In this document: piece by piece, positions 6,761 to 13,675 of the stretch | How positions within the stretch are numbered: position 1 is the first letter of the stretch | Layout: every line of letters begins with the position of its first letter | Assembly (NCBI GenBank): GCA_946480965.1 | Contig: CAMLMI010000087.1 | Location: forward strand, 1-14,778 | Direction: 5' to 3' | Source of the DNA: an uncultured Verrucomicrobiales bacterium | GTDB taxonomy: Bacteria > Verrucomicrobiota > Verrucomicrobiae > Limisphaerales > CANJSG01 | Length of the DNA stretch: 14,778 nucleotides | The notes under the pieces: generated by a model | Told to the model about the DNA's origin: nothing | Database searches by the model: none | Seen by the model: only the letters and a program-made list of their open reading frames with translations | Translations under genes and position numbers: made by a program

Positions 6761-7444
6761 TCACTTGGCGTTCGCCGCCCGCCACTGGTCCAGCTTCTTG
6801 AAGCGGTCCATGGCGGGGCCGATCTCCAGCATCCGCGCCGCGCCGTCGCCGCCGCTCGTGGCCTGGGAGCCCCAGGAATACCAGCAGTTGATGGCGCGGT
6901 CGCGCAGCCATTCATAGACCGCTCCGTCCTGCTCGAAGACGTGCAGCTCGGCCGCTCCGCCGAGCACGCCCGCCGTGATGCTGGGGTCCTGCTGGACGGC
7001 GCGGAGCTGTTCCTCGGCCTCGGCGAAGCGCTGGCGACCGGCGAGCGCCCAGACCCGTTGCAGCGCCTCCTGGGCGCGGGCGGCGTCCGCGATGAGCCCG
7101 GGCGAAACTTCCGGCAGTTCGGGCGGGGCCGTCGGCACCAGTCCGAGATCGGGCACGAACTTCCTCCGGTCCTTCCGCTCCGGCAGCTCCAGGTCGCCCG
7201 CCTCGAAGAACTCCTTCATGTGGCCGTTGCGCGGGCCGGTCTTGGCCATCAGTTCGAACAGCATCGTCTCCATCTTCCCGTCCCGTTGCCATTCGACGCA
7301 GATCTCCTGCTTGGGCCAATCGAGCGCGATCTTCCGGATCACGCCGGTCTCGCCCGCGCGGTGCCGGTGGCCGCGCGCGTCGGCGAAGTCCTGGCGGACG
7401 GTCACTCGGAGGTCGGCGCAGAGGTGGTCGATGGTGCAGCCCAT
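6761..7444 (-). CDS. Uncharacterised soluble protein, last gene of the six-gene cluster
   Basis: 227 residues, no signal peptide or membrane segment. The N-terminal part (about 10-85) is rich in beta-like segments and conserved-looking patches: AGETGVIRKIALDWPKQEI (30-48) and GPRNGHMKEFFE (70-81). These give the look of a small SH3-like or barrel domain, but I cannot name a family. A Pro-rich linker (about 98-115) leads to a helical segment (116-155, TPR-like AEAEEQLRAVQQDP) and a Trp/Tyr-rich C-terminal block (YEWLRDRAINCWYSWGSQ, 177-194). ATG at 7444 is 12 bp after the ankyrin gene's stop, consistent with one transcript. No good ribosome binding site is visible. Function unknown. Confidence 0.8.
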   Translation of the reverse strand: MGCTIDHLCADLRVTVRQDFADARGHRHRAGETGVIRKIALDWPKQEICVEWQRDGKMETMLFELMAKTGPRNGHMKEFFEAGDLELPERKDRRKFVPDLGLVPTAPPELPEVSPGLIADAARAQEALQRVWALAGRQRFAEAEEQLRAVQQDPSITAGVLGGAAELHVFEQDGAVYEWLRDRAINCWYSWGSQATSGGDGAARMLEIGPAMDRFKKLDQWRAANAK

Positions 7445-7456
7445 AAAGGTGGTCGG

Positions 7457-8467
7457 TCAGTTCGAGGCGGCGGGGGTTGCGCGGCGCTGCGCGATGGCCT
7501 GGCGCAGGCGGTCCCAGCCGGGGGGATGTTCGCCATGCACGCTCTGGCTCCAGTCCTTGAGATAGTAGTCGATGGAGACGCCGCTGGTGCTGGCGAGGTC
7601 GAGGCGTGCGCCGCGTTCCACGAGCAGCAGCGCCGTGTCCCAATGCTGCGTGCCGATGAAGCGCACCACGGGCGGCTGGCCGTATTCGTCGAGCCCGTCG
7701 ATGTCCGCGCCGTGGTCCAGCAGGAGGCGGACGAGGTCCGGCTGATCCTCGGCCAGGTGCAGCGGCGGATTGGGCGAGGCGGGAGACGTCGCGTCGGGAT
7801 CGGCGCCGTGCTTCAGCAGCAAGGCCACCGCGTCGAAGGCCGCCGGGTTCCGGTAACGGCGCAGGATCAGCCAGTGGAGGAGCGACTGGCCTTCGGGCAA
7901 ACGGGTCTGGCGGGGATCGGCTCCGGCTTCCAACAAGACACGCAACGGCTCCACTCCGCCCTCGCGTTCGACGACCGCGAAACAAGCCAGCGCGACGAGA
8001 TCCAATCCAGCCCGGTCCACAACGGCGGGAGGTTTCTGCCCGGCGAGCAAAGTCCGCAGCGTCGCGGCGTCATTGGCCAGCACCGCGCGGCCCAAGGCAT
8101 CGGCCCGGGGATCGGCGAAGGAACCGATGCGGGCGGACTCCCGTTGCTCCCGCCATTTCCCGAACCAAGCCACCAGCGGCCGGGCCGCCACGAGGACGAC
8201 CGGATAGGCGAAGACCAAGGCCACCACGATAAGGCCCAGCCACGACCGCCGGCGCGCCACCCAGTAGAGGACGCCGCTGCCGATCAGCAGACCGACGAAC
8301 AGCACCGCCACGATCAGCACGCCGAAGTTGTGGCCGACCTCCGGGCTGCGGTGCTTCTCCGTCAGCACCAGCGCCGACGCCACGAGCACGGCCACCGCCA
8401 GCAGGGTCCAGAGCACCCAGCAGAGGGGAACGACGAGCGTGGTGTCCATGGAGGCGGGGCGGTTCAT
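7457..8467 (-). CDS. Membrane-anchored ankyrin-repeat protein
   Basis: 336 residues. Three hydrophobic segments (about 11-36, 48-69 and 77-99) precede a soluble ankyrin region (about 120-300). Recognisable ankyrin pieces are LRVLLEAGADPRQTRLPEGQSLLHW (175-199), AVALLLKHGADPDATS (213-228), LVRLLLDHGADIDGLDEYGQPP (245-266) and ALLLVERGARLDLASTSG (279-296). Ankyrin repeats bind other proteins. In bacteria they occur in effectors, immunity proteins and membrane scaffolds, and context does not decide which. The ATG at 8467 overlaps the upstream stop by ATGA, which sets the start and implies coupling. The open frame extends upstream inside the neighbouring gene, but that part has no homology-like signal. 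Confidence 0.9.
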   Translation of the reverse strand: MNRPASMDTTLVVPLCWVLWTLLAVAVLVASALVLTEKHRSPEVGHNFGVLIVAVLFVGLLIGSGVLYWVARRRSWLGLIVVALVFAYPVVLVAARPLVAWFGKWREQRESARIGSFADPRADALGRAVLANDAATLRTLLAGQKPPAVVDRAGLDLVALACFAVVEREGGVEPLRVLLEAGADPRQTRLPEGQSLLHWLILRRYRNPAAFDAVALLLKHGADPDATSPASPNPPLHLAEDQPDLVRLLLDHGADIDGLDEYGQPPVVRFIGTQHWDTALLLVERGARLDLASTSGVSIDYYLKDWSQSVHGEHPPGWDRLRQAIAQRRATPAASN

Positions 8468-9825
8468 TCCGTCAACCAGCGCAGCGACGCCGGGGCGTTC
8501 CAGGTCACGGGCTGCCAGGTCCAGCCCCGACCGGTCACGGCCTCGATCACCGGGGCCTTCAGCTCCTGGAGATTGAAGGTGTAGGCCTTGCTCAGCTCCC
8601 CCGTGGGGCGGCCGTTCTCGTCGAGCTGCGCTCCAAACACGCGCTTGTGCTCCACCTGGAAGAACTGGATGCCCGAGGCCGCGTGCCACTTCAGGTTCAG
8701 CCCGCCCGCCCCGGCCGAGGCGTCGAAGGCGCTCATGTATTCCGTGACGCGGACCTTGCGGGCCGCCTCGTCGAAGGTGAGCACCAGCTTGTGCGTGCGC
8801 TTCATCCGGTGGACGCGCATGAGGTCGAACCACCGGGCGTCGGCGTAGCGCCAGTTGATCTCCAGCGCCCGGCCGTCGTCGCTGGCCGTGACCGTCACGG
8901 GAATGTCCTTCTGGTGGTTCAGCGCCAGCAGGCTCTCGCGCAGCGTGACGATGTCGGCCGGGCGCGCGCCGGTGCGGGCCTCGGTGCGGGCGGACCAGGC
9001 GGAGGCCTTGAAGAACCAGAGCACGGCCAGCACGAGGTTGATGCCGAGGAAGGCCGCCATCAGGGCCGGGCGCGACCGCAGCCAATCGGCCGCCGGCTCC
9101 GGCAGCCGTTTCTTGCCCGACGCCGCACTGGAAAGCGCGACCGTCGGAGTGCCGCCGAACTCGCCCAGCGCGCGGGCGCAGTTGGCCACGACGCTCTCGC
9201 GCGTCGCGCCGGTCCAGGCGTAGAGCTCGTTGCCTGCGGCGACCACGTGGTTCCACTCGCCCTGTCCGCCGTAGCGCCGCGCGGTCCAGCCGACGGCGTC
9301 GCTGCCCGTCACCTGGGCGAACTGGAAGAATCCGCCGTAGCGGTTGAGCGCGGCGGCGGCGGCCTCGGCGGAGGGGAAACGCGCGGCCAGGGCCGACTCG
9401 CCGCTGGCGTTGAAGGAGAGCTTCGCCTCGGAGGCCTCGCCCAGGATCGCGTCGAGCCCGCGCTTGGCGTCGGTGATCAGATCGGGATCGGCCTTGGGAC
9501 CGAAGACGACATCCCAGGGAATGGGCTTCAACCCGGAAGCGGCCTTGGCCGGAGCGGGCGCGGCGGAGGGAGCGGCCGGGGCCGAGTCGGCGCCCTTGGT
9601 GAAGACGACGCGCTTCGAGAGATAGGCGTTGAGCAGGTGCACCGCCGCCTGGGGACCGCCGACGATGGCGAGGAAGCCGAAGAAGAAGATCAGCGGCTTC
9701 AGCGACGCTCCGGCCTTGTGCATCGCCGTCCCCAGCACCACGGCGAGGAAGAGCGAGACCAGGAGGAAGAAGCCGATGCCGGCCACGGCCGGATAGTCGC
9801 GGAAGAACTGGAGGGAACGGTCCAT
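8464..9825 (-). CDS. Uncharacterised membrane protein with large C-terminal domain
   Basis: 453 residues. Two membrane segments lie near the N-terminus (about 15-35 and 43-65), followed by an Ala/Pro linker (about 80-98), a first soluble region (about 100-235), a third membrane segment (about 255-272) and a C-terminal soluble domain (about 290-453). The C-terminal domain is dense in aromatic and charged residues in patches that look conserved: INWRYADARWFDLMRVHRM (323-341), TEYMSAFDASAGAGGLNLKW (361-380), GIQFFQVEH (385-393) and the end GWTWQPVTW. I do not recognise a named family. It is the largest product of the cluster, 19 bp from the preceding gene and coupled to the following ankyrin gene. 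It may be the core component, but that is inference. Confidence 0.85.
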   Translation of the reverse strand: MDRSLQFFRDYPAVAGIGFFLLVSLFLAVVLGTAMHKAGASLKPLIFFFGFLAIVGGPQAAVHLLNAYLSKRVVFTKGADSAPAAPSAAPAPAKAASGLKPIPWDVVFGPKADPDLITDAKRGLDAILGEASEAKLSFNASGESALAARFPSAEAAAAALNRYGGFFQFAQVTGSDAVGWTARRYGGQGEWNHVVAAGNELYAWTGATRESVVANCARALGEFGGTPTVALSSAASGKKRLPEPAADWLRSRPALMAAFLGINLVLAVLWFFKASAWSARTEARTGARPADIVTLRESLLALNHQKDIPVTVTASDDGRALEINWRYADARWFDLMRVHRMKRTHKLVLTFDEAARKVRVTEYMSAFDASAGAGGLNLKWHAASGIQFFQVEHKRVFGAQLDENGRPTGELSKAYTFNLQELKAPVIEAVTGRGWTWQPVTWNAPASLRWLTE

Positions 9826-9844
9826 GTCGGGTTGCGAAAAAGGT

Positions 9845-10384
9845 TCAGCGGCGGATGGACGACCAGAGCCCCAACACCACGCCGCCGGTGAGGGACACCA
9901 CGAAGAAGAGCGCGATGCCGATCGGCACCGAGGCCAGGAGCGTCAGGAAAGATCCGATGACCGGACGGGCCCGGAACCAGTCGGCGAAGGCCGGATGCCG
10001 GTCCGCCTGGATCAGGGCGGCGGCGACGGCCGAGCCGACCGAGACCACGGCCCCGGTGAGGACGAAGACGAGGATGAACGCCGCATCCTGCCCCTTGGCC
10101 CCGGTGCCGAAGGCCGAAATGCAGCGGGCCGCGATGAATCCGGCGCCGACGAACGACGCAGCCACGGCCCGGCCAAGCCACCACCAGTCGCGCGAGCCGG
10201 GCGCGAAGAACGTCAGGAACGCCAGCGCTGCGGCCAGCGGCGGCAGCGCCATCGCCATCTGCTCGGCGAGCCGGAGATCGCGGCCCTCGCCCGACGGATG
10301 CTTCGCCAGCACCGCGTAGGTTGCGGCCGTGGCGAGAAGCATGACGGATTCGGGTCCGACGAGATGGGAGAGAAGGCGCGACAT
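9845..10384 (-). CDS. Small polytopic membrane protein, unknown function
   Basis: 179 residues with four to five hydrophobic segments: about 12-28, 45-61, 68-90, 101-125 and 141-173. Short basic ends (MSRLLSHL, SSIRR) are consistent with an inner-membrane protein. A GSRDWWWLGR patch (63-72) lies between helices. No transporter or enzyme motif is visible. The start ATG at 10384 is 4 bp after the stop of the HEAT-like gene and its stop is 19 bp before the next gene. It resembles the 131-residue membrane protein of the same cluster only in being all-helical. Confidence 0.82.
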   Translation of the reverse strand: MSRLLSHLVGPESVMLLATAATYAVLAKHPSGEGRDLRLAEQMAMALPPLAAALAFLTFFAPGSRDWWWLGRAVAASFVGAGFIAARCISAFGTGAKGQDAAFILVFVLTGAVVSVGSAVAAALIQADRHPAFADWFRARPVIGSFLTLLASVPIGIALFFVVSLTGGVVLGLWSSIRR

Positions 10385-10388
10385 GCGA

Positions 10389-11354
10389 TCAGGGAAGAAA
10401 GCCCACGCGACGCGGCACGTGGGGTTGGCCGGTCAGTTCGGCGAGCACGATGCCGAGGTATTCGACGAGGTCGGGATTGTGGCGCGCGACGCGGCGGCGC
10501 AGCTCGCGCAGCGCCTCGATCATCTCCGGGTCGGCGAGCTTGAGGTCGGCGATCAGGACCAGGAGCGATTCCTGCCGGATGGAATCCACCGCCGCGACGG
10601 GTTCGCCTGGATGCGCCGCACGTCCGCCGAGCAGCTCGACCAGGAGCGGAACGAGCCCGGGATCGACCGGTCTCCGCGCCCGGGCCAGGGCGATGCCCGC
10701 GCTTTGCCAGATGCGGTCCTCGCTGCGCAACGCCTCGCCCACCAGCTTGGCGGCGTCGGGCCGTTGCAGCAGCAGATCCACGGCGACCGGGCTGGCGGCG
10801 CTGCCGAGCTGCGCGAGGCGCATGAGCTGGTTCACGTCCGAATCCGGCCTCAGCCGCAGCGCCTGCCAGACGGTGGCGAAGCCCTGGAGCATCTGCGGAA
10901 TGCCCGGCGGGGGCGGGGCGGACGGCGTGCGGCATTCGCGCAGCATCCGTCCGGGGGAACGCGGATCGGCGGCAAGCTCCGCCTCCAGCTTCTCCAGTTC
11001 GGCCGCCGTCCCGCACCGCGTGTCGGCCGGGAGAAAGACGACGTCGCGGGGGACGAGCGTGGCGGCCATGGGCCAACGGCCGTTGTGCCAGGTGAACTTC
11101 GCCCGGGGCCATTGGGCCATCCAGGCGATGGCCTCTTCCGGCACGGAAACCTTGAAATAGGCCTGCCAGGCGTCGCCGGTGTAGCGGCCCTCGTCGCCCC
11201 GGCATTCGGTCACGGTCACGGTGCCGCAGCCGAGACAGGCGCGGATGCCGAGCCCGGTCAGCCACGGGTCGAGCAGCACCGGACGGTGCAGCGCGGCATC
11301 GCAGTCGCACTCCACGGCGCGGTCGCCGAGGCAGAGATCCTGGGTGGCGGTCAT
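10389..11354 (-). CDS. Cys-rich N-terminus plus HEAT-like helical protein
   Basis: 321 residues, soluble. The N-terminal 55 residues carry C8, C16-x-C18, C40-xx-C43 and C51, a spacing that could form a zinc or other metal site. This is unusual next to an otherwise Cys-poor protein. Residues about 55-110 look beta-rich (YTGDAWQAYFKVS, FTWHNGRWPM). From about 155 onward the chain is helical, with repeating motifs of the HEAT/armadillo kind (VDLLLQRPDAAKLVGEALR, LVPLLVELLGG, LREL...). Such repeats bind proteins. ATG at 11354 lies 7 bp after the stop of the preceding membrane gene. A C-terminal similarity to known HEAT proteins is suspected, not shown. Confidence 0.82.
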   Translation of the reverse strand: MTATQDLCLGDRAVECDCDAALHRPVLLDPWLTGLGIRACLGCGTVTVTECRGDEGRYTGDAWQAYFKVSVPEEAIAWMAQWPRAKFTWHNGRWPMAATLVPRDVVFLPADTRCGTAAELEKLEAELAADPRSPGRMLRECRTPSAPPPPGIPQMLQGFATVWQALRLRPDSDVNQLMRLAQLGSAASPVAVDLLLQRPDAAKLVGEALRSEDRIWQSAGIALARARRPVDPGLVPLLVELLGGRAAHPGEPVAAVDSIRQESLLVLIADLKLADPEMIEALRELRRRVARHNPDLVEYLGIVLAELTGQPHVPRRVGFLP

Positions 11355-11361
11355 GGCGGAT

Positions 11362-11757
11362 TCAAAGGGTTGGGTCGGGAATCCCGGACGCGCCCACGGG
11401 CGCGGCCGCGCGCCAGACGGTGAGCCAGTAGTAGAGGAACCAGAGCCCGACGCCGCCCAGGCCGAGCGTGGACATCACCGGGGCCTTGCCGACGAGCAGG
11501 AGCAGGCCGATGGCCGTGACGCCCAGCACCCCGGCGGCGGTGTGCATCAGCGTCCGCGCCCCGGGCCAGATCGCCGTGGCCAACACGAGCGCGGCGAGCG
11601 CTCCCACACCAACCATCGCCAGCATCGGCCCGGCGGGTTCGCCCACGATCGCGCTGCGCGAAGCGTTGCGGAAACCCAGCATCAGGAGCAGGAAGCCCCA
11701 GAAGCCGACGGCGAGCAGCACCGCACTGGTGCCGAGGAAGATGCGAAGAGCGTTCAT
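11362..11757 (-). CDS. Four-helix small membrane protein, first gene of the tight cluster
   Basis: 131 residues with four hydrophobic segments at about 5-28, 45-64, 69-90 and 97-115, and a short hydrophilic tail (RAAAPVGASGIPDPTL). No recognised domain. It opens the tightly packed run of six genes (spacings 7, 4, 19, -4 and 12 bp going downstream). It lies 25 bp after the DUF3574 lipoprotein gene, so it might be cotranscribed with that as well. Function unknown. Confidence 0.78.
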   Translation of the reverse strand: MNALRIFLGTSAVLLAVGFWGFLLLMLGFRNASRSAIVGEPAGPMLAMVGVGALAALVLATAIWPGARTLMHTAAGVLGVTAIGLLLLVGKAPVMSTLGLGGVGLWFLYYWLTVWRAAAPVGASGIPDPTL

Positions 11758-11782
11758 GGGATGGACAAGGCGGTCGGGGTTC

Positions 11783-12169
11783 TCAGAACTCCACCCGGGC
11801 GCGGGTGGTCACTTTCAGCACGGCTTCCTGCTGGAAGCGTTCGCGGTAGGCGGTCCGGATGCGGTCGATCTCCGCCGCTGTCGCCCGGTCGGGCGCGTGG
11901 AGCAGCATCAGCACGCGGCTGGGCTCGCGGACGATGGCACCGTCGGCTCCGCGCCATTGTCCTTCGGCGGAAAGCACGCTGAGACCGGCGGGGAAACGGG
12001 GCGTGATCGTTTCATCCACGAAGGCCCGCCACTCGGCTTCGGAGACCCGGCCGCCGGTCGGCTTGGCCATCCCGAAGTAGATCTCGCTCCGGACCCAGCT
12101 CCGGCCCGCCGGCGATTGGCAGCCGACCAGGGCCAGGGACAGCACGGCGAGGAGGAGGCATCGTTTCAT
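11783..12169 (-). CDS. DUF3574-type lipoprotein
   Basis: 128 residues. It starts MKRCLLLAVLSLALVGC, a clean lipoprotein signal with C17 as the acylated residue. The mature part matches my memory of DUF3574: SEIYFGMAKPTGG, VSEAEWRAFVDETITPRFPAGLSVLSA, GQWRG and REPSRVLMLL. The family's role is unknown; members are small exported proteins. ATG at 12169 is preferred over a longer open frame to 12226 because it starts the lipoprotein signal directly. It sits 13 bp after the PEP-CTERM gene and 25 bp before the six-gene cluster. Confidence 0.88.
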   Translation of the reverse strand: MKRCLLLAVLSLALVGCQSPAGRSWVRSEIYFGMAKPTGGRVSEAEWRAFVDETITPRFPAGLSVLSAEGQWRGADGAIVREPSRVLMLLHAPDRATAAEIDRIRTAYRERFQQEAVLKVTTRARVEF

Positions 12170-12182
12170 GTCCGAACGGGGT

Positions 12183-12881
12183 TCAATGCCGGGCACGGCG
12201 GCGCAGCAGCCAGATCGCCGCCGCACCGCATCCGATGAGGCCGGTTGACGCGGGTTCGGGCACCGGCGTCAGGGTCGTGATCTCGCCGAAAAGGGTGTAG
12301 GTGTCGGCCCCGTTGCTGGCCCCGAAGTAGAAATACGGGTCGCTGAAATCCCCGAGCGACAGCGGCGACTGCGGGATGGCATCCGAGGCCAACGCGGTGG
12401 CCGTCGGATCGTAGAGCACGAGCGAGGCGTGCCAGTCCACAATGGAGCCCGGCGGCCGCGCACCATTGAAGAGGTTGTAGCGCGCCTGGTATTCCACCTG
12501 ATGCGACGCGCCGTATCCTACATAGACTTCGTTCGGCAAGACCGGCGAAGGGTCAACGGTGATGGTGTGCGGACCGAGGTTGATGGTCAGCGTGAAGTCG
12601 TTCGCGGCCGGGCCTTGGAACCTGTAGTAGGCATTGGCCGGGTCCCCCGGGGCCGAGTCCGCCACCGCCGACGTGTCATAGGCGACCGATCCGGTGAAGG
12701 GCATTCCCACCAGCAGGTCCGTCGGCAACAGGCCGCCCGAATCGGACACCGTGGTCAGCGTGCCCTCGAAGGTGAACGAAACGGTGGCGGCGGGCGAGCC
12801 GATCGCCCCCAGCAGCGCGAACGCCGCGATCCACGAGGGAACTTTTTCAGGGACGGACACCTTCAAGGAACTTTGTTTCAT
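12183..12881 (-). CDS. PEP-CTERM sorting-domain protein
   Basis: 232 residues. An N-terminal signal peptide ends near SPAA (about 32). The middle is a beta-rich extracellular-type domain (VSFTFEGTLTTVSDSG, GSVAYDT, FTLTINLGPHTITVD). The C-terminus is a textbook PEP-CTERM signal: VPEPAS (207-212), a hydrophobic helix (TGLIGCGAAAIWLL) and a basic end RRRARH. Such proteins are processed by an exosortase and placed on the cell surface or in extracellular polymer; no exosortase gene is in the window. The central domain resembles the generic unnamed domains often linked to this signal. The start is ATG at 12881, 46 bp after the preceding gene's stop. Confidence 0.93.
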   Translation of the reverse strand: MKQSSLKVSVPEKVPSWIAAFALLGAIGSPAATVSFTFEGTLTTVSDSGGLLPTDLLVGMPFTGSVAYDTSAVADSAPGDPANAYYRFQGPAANDFTLTINLGPHTITVDPSPVLPNEVYVGYGASHQVEYQARYNLFNGARPPGSIVDWHASLVLYDPTATALASDAIPQSPLSLGDFSDPYFYFGASNGADTYTLFGEITTLTPVPEPASTGLIGCGAAAIWLLRRRARH

Positions 12882-12927
12882 GGGGAATGTTTTGCTGGCC
12901 GCGGATCGGAGGGCGGAGGAGCCGGGC

Positions 12928-13350
12928 TCAGGCGGGCCAGGGGAACTTCACGGACTTGGGCGCGTCGGCCGTGCCGTCGAACTTGCGGAGCTGGACGAAG
13001 ATCTCGATCTCCGAGGGCTGGCCATTGGCCACGTGGACGCGGAACTGGATGCAGCGGGGATCGGAGGCGCTGGGGTCGAAGCTGTAGCCCCATTGGAACC
13101 AGGGCTTGCCCTGCGCGCCGGTCGAACGGGCGTTGCTCTTCATCATGGCGGGCTCGAAGACCGCGCCGGCCGTCTGGGACGACTTGATGCGCACGCGCCA
13201 TTCGCCGGAGCTGTCCGTCTCCTTGTAGGCGACGAAGGCGTAGTCGCAGTTCAGGACGGCGTCGTAGGCGTCCACGTAGGCGAGGGATTCATAGGAGGCG
13301 CCGCCGGGGATGGAGGCCGGGGCTTCGACGAGTTGGGCGGTGGCGTTCAT
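12928..13350 (-). CDS. Uncharacterised 140-residue protein
   Basis: Small soluble protein with no signal peptide or membrane segment. It has a beta-rich look: YAFVAYKETDSSGEWRVRIK (37-56), PWFQWGYSFDP (83-93) and IQFRVHVANGQPSEIEIFVQLRKFDG (101-126). It ends SVKFPWPA. Two Cys (C35, C100) are present. The ATG at 13350 is chosen because upstream in-frame sequence (to 13596) is low-complexity, Arg/Pro-rich and overlaps palindromes. No ribosome binding site is obvious. No family recognised. It starts the run of nine same-strand genes. Confidence 0.7.
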   Translation of the reverse strand: MNATAQLVEAPASIPGGASYESLAYVDAYDAVLNCDYAFVAYKETDSSGEWRVRIKSSQTAGAVFEPAMMKSNARSTGAQGKPWFQWGYSFDPSASDPRCIQFRVHVANGQPSEIEIFVQLRKFDGTADAPKSVKFPWPA

Positions 13351-13563
13351 GGTGTTTGTAGCGGGTTGATGTTCGTATCGACGGGCACAGCGTGGCGAAA
13401 CGCGGCGGGGAGAGGTATCGGACCTCGGTCGGAGAAGTCGGCGAAGAAGCGGAGGCGGAATCCGACTTTGGTCGGAAGATCGGGGCGGCCCGTGCGGCTC
13501 CGCCCGAAGGATCGGTGCAGAACGCGCCCCGGCCTCTTCGTGAAGGCCGTCAAACGCGGAGCC

Positions 13564-13583
13564 GCCGCGTCCTAGGACGCGGC
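13564..13583. repeat. 20-bp perfect palindrome
   Basis: gccgcgtcctaggacgcggc reads identically on both strands, centred between 13573 and 13574 on the rare tetranucleotide ctag. With no spacer it is more like a protein-binding dyad or the core of a dispersed repeat than a transcript hairpin. It lies about 90 bp beyond the end of glmS, in the same spacer as three other dyads. Confidence 0.8.
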
Positions 13584-13653
13584 TGTTGCCAAGCACGCTC
13601 GTGCCCGGAACGACGCAGCCGGACGAATGCCGGGCTTTCGATCGGTCGGGAGC

Positions 13654-13675
13654 ACGGCGGGCCGCAGCCCGCCGT
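13654..13675 (-). terminator. Hairpin immediately after glmS stop
   Basis: cggcgggc (13655-13662) pairs perfectly with gcccgccg (13667-13674) around a 4-base loop; an A-T pair at 13654/13675 extends it to 9 bp. The hairpin abuts the glmS stop codon (13676-13678). It is very stable but is not followed by a U-run on the minus strand, so termination, transcript protection or a repeat remnant are all possible. Confidence 0.55.

Larger units (their letters stand above)
13351..13675. other. 325-bp repeat-rich spacer between glmS and the 140-residue gene
   Basis: No convincing gene. It holds several short perfect hairpins: tccgac at 13461-13466 with gtcgga at 13471-13476, the 20-bp palindrome at 13564-13583, gcac at 13593-13596 with gtgc at 13601-13604, and the glmS-proximal hairpin at 13654-13675. 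Promoter elements for the downstream minus-strand genes should lie here, but none was recognised. Open frames across it are Arg/Pro-rich and lack conserved features. Confidence 0.6.

Noticed and set aside
5072..8584. 1170-codon open frame on the plus strand
   Set aside because: Arg/Ala/Pro/Gly-rich shadow typical of high-GC DNA; it overlaps well-supported genes on both strands.
8468..9256. N-terminal extension of the ankyrin protein
   Set aside because: The frame lies wholly inside the upstream gene and is low-complexity; the ATGA overlap at 8467 gives a natural start directly before the membrane segments.
13347..13553. 68-codon minus-strand frame in the glmS spacer
   Set aside because: It runs through palindromic repeats, is Arg/Pro-rich, has no conserved motif and ends inside the next gene's start.
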